Shown here: in pieces, positions 56,163 to 64,000 of the stretch
Layout of the letters: every line of letters starts with the position of its first letter
Numbering within the stretch: the stretch's first letter is position 1
DNA from: Cyrtodaria siliqua
Lineage: Eukaryota; Mollusca; Bivalvia; Adapedonta; Hiatellidae
DNA length: 64,000 nt
Direction: 5' to 3'
Assembly: GCA_037043455.1 (NCBI GenBank)
Contig: JAWPHD010002616.1
Location: forward strand, 124,001-188,000
Notes under the pieces: generated by a model
The model's database searches: none
What the model saw: only the letters and a program-made list of their open reading frames with translations
Told to the model about the DNA's origin: nothing
Position numbers and translations under genes: made by a program

Positions 56163-59034
56163 CATCAAAATCAAATAAGGTCATTCAAGGAACTGCCGAG
56201 ATTTAAAGCCTAATTATGATAAAATCAACTTACTTTTAAAAATAAACATTGTCTTCAAGAAACTTTCTTGAAGACTAGTGATAAGATATCTTGTAAAAGG
56301 TATTCATTATATAACTATATCTGTGATACAAATGATAAAGCTGCTGGAGGAGTTTCGATTCTTGTGAATCGAAACATTCCTCACAGAACTGTTGCGTTGA
56401 AAACTGATTTGCAAGCTGTTGCGGTCAGTGTGACGATGCTCCTAGTTTTTTGCTGGACCTTGGGGATCTAGATCGCCTAGTTGCACGGTTGCCATCGCCC
56501 TTTGTGCTCTTGGATGATTTTGATGCGGGCGGCTACATCTTGGGTAGTGGAGATGTAGGCGATAGGGGCGGGAAAGTTGAGGATTTCTTAGCCAAAAACA
56601 ATTTGTGTCTTAATAATGATAACAAATCACATAATTATTTACATCCAGCTCTTCCATTGGTTTAACAGTATGCGATCCAACGCTCTTGATGGATTTTTCG
56701 TGGTTTGTCACGACGTGTGTGAAGGTGGCCACTTCCCCATTTTTCTTGAAAACGTCGGTCCTTCACTTCTCGAGGAGGCGCGGCGATGGAGGTTTCGCAG
56801 GGCTGATTGGGGTGCGTTTCTGTCTCTTTGCTGATTGGGGTGCGTTTCTGTCTCTTTGTGGGGAACGGTTGGGGCCTTCCGTTTTTGAGGATGTTGAGGG
56901 CGCGACTACACTTTTTGCCAGAACCCTTCGTGGCATGGCTGTTCAGGCTGTTCCGGGGGCCCCGGCGGGTCCGGGTGCCCACATGGGTTGTGGTGCGTTG
57001 GTGGCTGCGGAGGGGCGGTCGGCGGTCGTGGGGCTGCATTGAATGCTTTTAACTTGCGGCCAACTCGGGATAATTTAGATAATTTTGGAGTTTTTCGTGC
57101 GAGGGCCCGCCGTGCTGTTGGGGATGGCAGGGTAGGGGGGGGGGGGGGGGTGGTAGGGGGGGGGGGGGTGGCGGGGGATGTCTCTAGGCTGCACTCTCGT
57201 GCATCTCTTGGGAGGGCGTGGGACGTGGTCCGGAAGATGAACGGTGAGGGTAATTCTGGTCGTATAGATCATCTTAAAACTGAAAATGAGGATATTACAT
57301 CTGTCAGGGGTATTGCAGGCACCTTAGCAGGAACGATTTCAAAGAACGCTTCTTCTGGGGGTTGTCAACCAAATTTTCTGAAGGATAGGAAATTGGAAGA
57401 AAAGAGGAAGCTGAACTTCGGGTCGGAGGACTTGGAGAGAAACAGTAAACTATTCACTCTCAAAGAACTTTGAGAATCCCTTAAAAAGGCTATCCATTAT
57501 CAATTATTAAAACATTTGTCTGAATAATGTCTCTCTACCATTCTTGATATATATAATAAGGTTTGGGTGACAGGAAACTTCCCCGATTCTTGGCGGGAAG
57601 CAATCGTTATTCCAGTCCCCAAACCTGAAAAGGATCATACGGACCCAATATATTATTCGCCCTATCGCTTTAACGAGTTGTATAAATTATGTAAAACCAT
57701 GGAACAAAGGATTAATGAGTGACTCATTTGGTACCTGGAATCCAACAAACTGATAACAAAGTATCAAAGTGGATTCCGGCGCCAACGAGGCACAACAGAC
57801 AATCTCATTCGATTTGAATCATTTATTAGTAGAAAGAACATCTAGTCGCTGTGTTTTTTTAGAGGCCAATTACTAATTTTTATTGAGAATTTCTTAGAGG
57901 ATAGACAGTTTCGTGTCCAAATGGGTTCAACCCTCTCTGACATTCATGAACAGGAGATGGGTGTGCCACAGGGCAGCATACTCTATGTCACCCTTTTTAA
58001 TATAAAAATTAACAGTATAGTTAAAAGCATCAATCCTGGTGTGGATTGTTCTCTATATGTTGACAACTTTGTTATATGTTATCGTGCAAAAAACATGAAC
58101 ACTATTGAGAGCTTATTACAACGATGTCTTAATAAACTTCAGACCTGGGCTAATGAAAATGGTTTAAAATTTTCTAAATCTAAAACTAATTGTATGCACT
58201 TTTGTCAACTACGTAAACATCATGAAGACCCTCATCTAAAACTGGATGGGTCACCAATACCAGCAGTGGATGAGACAAAATTCCTTGGTCTTATATTTGA
58301 TCGTAAATTAACGTTTATACCACACCTTAAATACTTGAAGGCCAAATGCCTTAAAGCTCTTACTTTACTTAAGGTTGTTGAAAACACAAATTGGGGAGCA
58401 GATTAAAAAGTTTTTTACGACTTTATAGATATCTTATCAGAACGGCTCGATAGTATATGGATAGACTCGCAAGTCATACTTGCAGATGCCCGATCCTATA
58501 CATAATCAAGGATTACGACTCGCTTTAGGTGCTTTTCGTACATCACCAGCCGAAAGTTTATATGTTGAAGCTAATGAACCATCTCTGTATCATCGACGGG
58601 ACAAATTAGTCCTTCAATATGCAATTAAAGTACAATCTAACCCTCCAAACCCAGCTTTCGATACTGTTTTAATCCTAGTTATGGACCTCTTTTTGACCGA
58701 AGGCCATTCGACAATTTGGTCTTCGTATTAAACCAAAATTTAGAGACACTGAAATCGACCTAAATTTCATTGCCAAGTACAGAGTACCACAAATTCCACC
58801 GTGAACTTTGGAAACACCAACAATTATTTCTGATCTTTGTAATAGTAACAAATCCAGTACAGACCCTACAATCTTTCAAAGCAAATTTAATGAAATTAAA
58901 TCGAAATACAGTAACTTTCAACATATATACACACAGATGGTTCTAAAGATGGAGATAAGGTAGCTGAAGCAGCTGTTGTTTACAAACGCTGCATAAAGAG
59001 TCGCCTGCCTGACAAGGCCTCTATCTTTTCAGCG
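56163..59034 (+). pseudogene. Non-LTR retrotransposon ORF2 (endonuclease, RT, RNase H), degraded
   Basis: Readable in pieces: RNCRDLKPNYDKINLLLK; LQETFLKTSDKI and AAGGVSILVNRNIPHRTVAL (AP endonuclease start); SPFVLLDDFDAGG where GDFNAHN-like is expected; SGRIDHLKTENEDITSVRGI; NFPDSWREAIVIPVPKP, YQSGFRRQRGTTDNLIRFES (RT fingers); MGVPQGSIL; LYVDNFVICY; TNCMHFCQLRKHHEDPHLKL; GLRLALGAFRTSPAESLYVE; HIYTDGSKDGDKVAEAAVVY (RNase H). Domain order and RNase H place it in the Jockey/I group of LINEs. It has many frameshifts, a 28-bp tandem duplication (56802/56830), loss of RT motif A near 57865 and a mutated YVDD. It stops at a GTGC microsatellite before the RNase H Glu. The segment 56660-57250 is much richer in GC than its surroundings. 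Confidence 0.85.
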
Positions 59035-59060
59035 TGCGTGCGTGCGTGCGTGTGTGCGTT
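59035..59060 (+). repeat. (GTGC)n microsatellite
   Basis: Short perfect tract directly at the point where the LINE ends. Confidence 0.9.
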
Positions 59061-59279
59061 TGGTTCTAAAGTTTATAGTCATTCCGACTTTTAACCACTA
59101 GGACATCATAAAGGTGTAGGTACAACATAAAGGTGTAGGTACAATAGGGTCTGGACTGAATACACCGGGCCGACCAGTCCTGGGGCTACCCTCAAGCACG
59201 GGAGCTAATCGTACCATTTTTATGAAGTATTTGTTATGACCCGGCCATGGATTGCACGCACGATATCCCGCATGAAACT

Positions 59280-60055
59280 AATTATACCCACGTTTTGGAA
59301 AAAAAACAGGGTATATTAAAATCGCTTCCGTTTGTCCGTCTGTCCGTTACCTGTCCGTTACCGCATCTCCTCCGTTACCGCTGAACGGAATTCAACCAAA
59401 CTTAGAGTATGACATCACCATATGATGACGGCGTGCAAGAGCACTATTATTTTTGGCTCCGAGCCCAGGGAACCTTGGTGTGTGTGTGTGGGGGGGGGGG
59501 GGGGGGTGCTGGGGGTGCTGGAGAGGGGGTGGCGGCAAAGGTAAAATAAACTAAAAAATCAATTACACTGTCATTTTTTCATATTTGTAATCGTCTATAA
59601 AAGATAAACAACATAATATCAAAGGATTGGGTGGGGCGGGACTGATTTTTTTTTTTTTTTTTTTGAAGTTATGTCTCAAATGAAACATTATGATGATGGC
59701 TCTGCACCCAGGGTCCCTCAGTTGGGTCAAAAGGTCAAATACACTAAAATTCAATTACGCTGTCATTTTTCCATATTCTAGTACATAACTTGGTGTATGT
59801 AAACGTCTATAAAAGATAAGCAACATATTAAATGATTTTATTATTTTTATTATATCGAACTCGGACCGTCTGCCCGGGAGCCCAGGGTGGGGTTGGGGGG
59901 CAGCATTTTGATTTTGATTTGGATTTATTTTTTATTTTTTATAATTATGTCTCAAATGAAACAAATACACTAATAATGCAATTACGGTGTCATTGTTTCA
60001 TACTTTTGCACATTAAGTGGGGGGGGGGGGGGGGGGGGGGGGGGGATATAGACTG
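59280..60055 (+). repeat. Degenerate ~200-bp tandem repeat with G-runs
   Basis: Three diverged units, each with CAATTACACTGTCATTTTTT or a variant and, in two, CGTCTATAAAAGATAA. Preceded by a TGTCCGTCTGTCCGTTACC block. G-runs at 59490-59507 and 60018-60045 (about 28 G) and a T-run at 59647-59664 are prone to length error. Confidence 0.6.
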
Positions 60056-60290
60056 AGAATTAGAGCTGAAATGAGTGTGTTTACTTACCGAGTCGAGACA
60101 AATCTTCGTTACGGATGATCATCTCGTGCACCTGCTGATGACTTCGATTACTGGGCTTGTATAACGTTGATACAAACGACGTCATTGGATGACGTCAACA
60201 AGATGCTGGCATCCGTGAATTTGAGTAGAAAAACTAGTGTGTATGTATGATTTTATTTTATATTTGTAGCATTTGAATGGAAAAGCATTA

Positions 60291-60453
60291 GAATTGAGAT
60301 AACCATGCTAAGATGTTCAATCTGGGACGGTATGCGGTTGGTTTTACGGTCTGAAATTACGTTTTACGGCTCCGCTAACACGTCGCTGTAAAACAAAAAA
60401 ACACTCATTTACCGTCTCAGATTGAACATCTTAGCATGTTTATCTCTTAATTC
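60291..60453. mobile_element. Short MITE with ~45-bp inverted ends
   Basis: Left GAATTGAGATAACCATGCTA continuing through AGATGTTCAATCTGGGACGG; right is the inverse, ending CTTAATTC. About 163 bp, no clear target duplication. Confidence 0.7.
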
Positions 60454-60559
60454 ACAGAAAACAGTCAACAAAAAAGCACGCATAGAAAACAAACAAAAAA
60501 AAACAGTTACAAGGAAATCAGAAGGAAAATATGCGACAACATAAACAACAGTTGCAACA

Positions 60560-61700
60560 GTCAGCGACTTTGGGAAATGTCAGTGTATAGATAATGCGAC
60601 TTGGTGAAATGTCAGTGTATAGATAATGCGACTTGGGGAAATGTACACAACATCAGTTGCAACAGTCAGTGTATATAATGCGAGTTGGGGAAATGTACAC
60701 GACATTAAAGTGCGACTTGGAGAAACTTAGACTTGCGTTATGTACGCAACATCAGTTGCAACAGTCAGTGTATATAAAAGAGTATGATAATGGACCTTTG
60801 GAAACGGCCGAACACGACACATACAAAATATTGCAGTCTCGGTTTGATTGAGACTGTTCATGAACGGTAGCGAAATATGCTAGCTACCGCTCACGCCCTC
60901 TAGTCCCGGGTTAAGCAGAACTCAATATTCATAAAATCAATATAATGCGACTTGTGGAAATGTACACAACATCACTTGCAGCAGTCAGTGTATATATATA
61001 TATGTGTGTATATGTGTATATATATATGTATGTAATACTATCATGCATTACATGTTGAAGTATATATAAATATACACTCTTTTACTCTCCCAAGAGAACG
61101 AATCTTGAACTGAAACACTTCTTAGTAAGTGAGAAATGGAGAAAATATATGACAAAAAATGATATGTGACAAAATAGACTTTATCTGTTGCCATTTATTG
61201 CCGTGTGTATATATAAGTATTGTGTTGTACCTGTGTACTCGTGGACCTAAAGGTCTTTTGTATTTTGAATAAACATAAATGTATATAATGCCACTTGGGT
61301 AAATGTAGACAACATCAGTTGCAACAGTCAGTGTATATAATGCGACTTGGGGAAATATACACAACATCAGTTGCAACAGTCAGAGTATATAATGCCACTT
61401 GGGGAAACGTACACAACATTAAAGTGCGACTTGGAGAAACTTAGACTTGGGTTCAGTTGCAACGGTCAGTGTATATAATGCGACTTGGGGAAATGTACAC
61501 AACATTAAAGTGCGACTTGGAGAAACTTAGACTTGCGTTATGTACACAATATAACTTGCAACGGGCAGTGCAGATCAGTCTATATCATGCGACTTAGTGA
61601 AACGTAGATTTGTGTTATGCACACAACATCACTTACAACGGTCAGTGTATATAATACGACTTGGTGAAACGTGCACTTGCGTTATGTATGCAAAAAAAAC
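60560..61700 (+). repeat. ~54-bp tandem repeat, interrupted
   Basis: Repeated blocks TATAATGCGACTTGGGGAAA, GTACACAACATCAGTTGCAA and CAGTCAGTGTA, alternating with a second type TTAAAGTGCGACTTGGAGAA. Interrupted by a family C copy (60779-60935) and by unique DNA with AT-rich microsatellite (61000-61290). Confidence 0.8.
60779..60935 (+). repeat. Repeat family C copy in a tandem array
   Basis: Nearly identical to 19754-19867 over its first 110 bp and then continues with CACGCCCTCTAGTCCCGGG and GCAGAACTCAATATT as in the copies at 35.9 and 51.8 kb. It links the short and long forms of the family. Confidence 0.75.
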
Positions 61701-62754
61701 CCGACATACTATGATATAAAAGGGGTTAGAACAATCGAGTGTCCTCAATTAAAACACAGCAACAACATTAGTACGTTATACTGAAATAGAATATAACATA
61801 AATCACATGGCAACGCTTTTTCTAGCAACCAAAAGCTCTACTATGTTCCTGCCTAACACTAACATACACTGTATATTTATGTCATATTGAAGGATTTATT
61901 CAAGCCAGTCATTTGGTTTATTGCGTATTTTTAAATTGTGGTTTTCTGTATGAATGCAGGCGTTTCTGACTAGGCTATTGATTTAGCAATATATAGGCTC
62001 TTGTTATCGGTTAATCATTGCTGCGGCTATTGGCGATAGTTCGTTCCAGTACAAACGCTATTGATGTTTTATTTGATGGTTCGACCTTAGTCTTGTGTAT
62101 TAAACGAGTTTGATGTTCCAACCGATTATTTGGCGCAATTAGTTTGAAAGTTATAAATGGATGCTAGTGATAGACTTTGAATCCTGATATCTAGGGTTTG
62201 AGACCCACCGGGTTTCTTCGGTGGGTTCAGCGTCTATAGTCTTACCTCCTTGGTGTTGTTATTCAGGTTATAATAGCGTAAATGAGTCTCCATTGCCCTT
62301 CCATAGTAAAGATAGAATGTTGACAACCTGTTAAAAACTCAAACCTCGTTAGAATTCTGGGAAACTTACTTTATCATGCAAATAAACATGTCTGCTATTA
62401 AACTTCAACAAGGAAATAGGGGTTTTAATATCGTCTAAGAAACATTTCTTCAGTTGTATACCAACACCGGGTCAAAGGTCAACACTATTTTTACCCCTTA
62501 CAATTTCATACCCTGTCTACTTTCACTTCTCAAATTTATATCAAAAACTGTCAAAAACATGATGAGCTGCATTTTCAAATATCAACAACATGTCCAGAAT
62601 ACAGTTACAGCCAAAAATAACAGGAAACTGCACTAAAAATGTTTTTAAAGAAAAAAAGATTAGCACTCTTTACTACATAACTACTTTCGACTGCACCAGG
62701 CGAGCACATCCTGTTGATTTAGTGTAATTAGACCTTCAGATGCTGACGTTAGCA
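61701..62754. other. No gene seen
   Basis: AT-rich. A hairpin CCCACCGGGTTTCTTCGGTGGG lies near 62204-62225; no tRNA or SINE structure could be completed around it. Confidence 0.5.
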
Positions 62755-62835
62755 TGGCGGTATCAGAGTATATTTATCCTCTGAGCACGTAACATAACCA
62801 TTGCAAACTATTCGATACTAAGAGTAGGGCATCAT
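62755..62835 (+). repeat. Old SINE body fragment
   Basis: GGTATCAGAGTATATTTATC, CTGAGCACGTAACATAACCA and CTATTCGATACTAAGAGTAG correspond, with many changes, to the middle of the SINE at 25596. Much more diverged than the neighbouring copy at 63063. Confidence 0.6.
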
Positions 62836-63062
62836 TACTGCATTTTTGTACTCTCCATATATTTTGAATAAAATCTGGCTAAAATGCTTTAATAATAAAA
62901 AAAAACCTAGGATAACACATACTACGTGGCATAATGCATTTCCTTGTACATAAGGGCTAAGGAGTCATTTTAAGGGTCATCCATTACGTTTCGGCCCTTT
63001 ATAATAATAGTACTGGAAAGGATCTTTACAAGCATTTTGCTTTCGTTCCAATCCATTTATTA

Positions 63063-63266
63063 CCTTAGCCTCGTCCGTCGGATGGGGACGTAAACCGGGC
63101 GGTCCCGTGTATCGGTCTATCTTCCGAGCACGTTAAAGAACCATAGGAATCTATTCGATAATAAGAGTAGGGCAGGTTCCCGGATTCCTATGTATCCTTA
63201 CCCTCTCTCTGGGGCGGCTCTAAATAACCTGTACTGTGTTGATGAGCCGTTAAACAACATTCAATT
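63063..63266 (+). mobile_element. 5'-truncated SINE with 14-bp target duplication
   Basis: Nearly identical to the last 200 bp of the SINE at 25596, starting within the body (CCTTAGCCTCGTCCGTCGGA). Exact CAATCCATTTATTA on both sides (63049-63062 and 63267-63280) proves insertion by target-primed reverse transcription of a truncated copy. Confidence 0.9.
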
Positions 63267-63280
63267 CAATCCATTTATTA

Positions 63281-64000
63281 TTGTATGTAACATGTGTATA
63301 GTATGTTATCTTTGAAATAAAAAATGTGTTTAAACCAATACTAGTACTTATCATTATTTTTCAATTTTAAGTCGGACTCCTTGACCTCTACAAACGTCTG
63401 ATGTACCCATTGTAATTGTTTACCCGAGAAACAATCTAAAATTTAACTTACATACACGCTTGATTCAAGTACTACCGGAAATCAGTTATTTCCGATCGAT
63501 GATTAGCCAATGAAATTACATTTCGTGGTGAACAAATAAGTAAGGTAACTTAGCTTTTGGCAATTTTGAATATGTTATTGACGTTTTCATCACGACATCC
63601 TCCCATTAACACCACACTAAAATGTAGCAAAAAAAATTACTCCTCGCAAGTACGTTGCATACCTGGACATGATAGATACATGTTTTTAAAGTAGTTATCC
63701 CGCCACAAACAGCCAAGTAATACAAAATATGTACACCGTTTATAAACCTACTGACGACGACACATACACACACGCACGCACGCACGCACGCCACAACAAC
63801 GCACGCACGCCCCCCCCCCCACACCCCCGCCACCCCCCCACACACACATATTACCCACGGAGCCAAGCTTTCTCCTTATATAGCACTGAACAAGAAGAAA
63901 GTATATATATATTTTGAGAAGAATCTATAGTCACAAATATATATAAACGGCTCCCGTGTGGTTGCCGGGGTAGAATGCAACCACTGCAAATCCCGCTAGA
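63281..64000. other. Right flank, no gene seen
   Basis: AT-rich DNA with an (ACGC)n and C-run microsatellite at 63767-63845. Open frames across this tract are artefacts of its composition. Confidence 0.5.
63767..63845. repeat. (ACGC)n / poly-C / (CA)n microsatellite
   Basis: CACGCACGCACGCACGC, then CCCCCCCCCC runs and CACACACA. C-runs are likely to vary in length. Confidence 0.9.

Noticed and set aside
63606..63866. 86-codon minus-strand frame rich in Val, Cys and Gly
   Set aside because: Produced by reading through the ACGC and C-run microsatellite.

Overview
The window looks like nuclear DNA of an invertebrate animal. It is AT-rich, has one widely spaced GT-AG spliced gene, and is crowded with retroelements, DNA transposons, tRNA-derived SINEs and minisatellites. 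The RNase H-bearing LINE, the Harbinger and the tRNA-SINE with a conserved core would fit a bivalve mollusc; this is inference, since no species-specific sequence was searched.

The only convincing host gene lies at 6.24-13.84 kb on the + strand. It encodes about 501 residues: two ubiquitin-like folds, an acidic linker, a von Willebrand A (vWA) domain, and a Pro/Thr-rich basic tail. One exon of the vWA domain is duplicated in tandem (9661-9858 and 9911-10114). Both copies are phase 0-0, are separated by only 52 nt, and differ at the metal-binding (MIDAS) aspartate. This looks like a mutually exclusive exon pair that would swap a metal-competent for a metal-altered vWA domain. A TATA box, a strong start context and a poly(A) signal frame the gene, and its introns carry MITE, SINE and retroelement fragments.

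The rest is mobile and repetitive DNA. 1.2-2.6 kb: C-rich minisatellite. 17.8-21.6 kb: dead PIF/Harbinger element with a broken transposase, a MADF-like second gene on the opposite strand and three nested insertions. 22.3-23.9 kb: retroelement copy split by a CAG...CTG element, then tandemly duplicated. 23.2-26.3 kb: two degenerate tandem repeat blocks, one carrying a tRNA-Thr-like SINE. 26.3-30.7 kb: a 4.4-kb element with about 500-bp inverted arms, repeated TACGGTGTA iterons and an unrecognised zinc-finger-like ORF present in both halves. 33.4-35.8 kb: snap-back Tc1/mariner derivative interrupted by a retroposed sequence. 39.5 kb: LINE tail fragment. 40.9-42.2 kb and 47.8-49.7 kb: minisatellites with higher-order structure. 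50.7-52.1 kb: degenerate repeats and a G-run. 53.4-54.4 kb: two MITEs. 56-59 kb: degenerate LINE with endonuclease, reverse transcriptase and RNase H remains. 59-63.9 kb: further tandem repeats, MITE, SINE copies and microsatellites.

Several events can be ordered by nesting, and one insertion has a matching empty site elsewhere in the window. Exon limits and repeat boundaries were read by eye; no alignment or database search was run.
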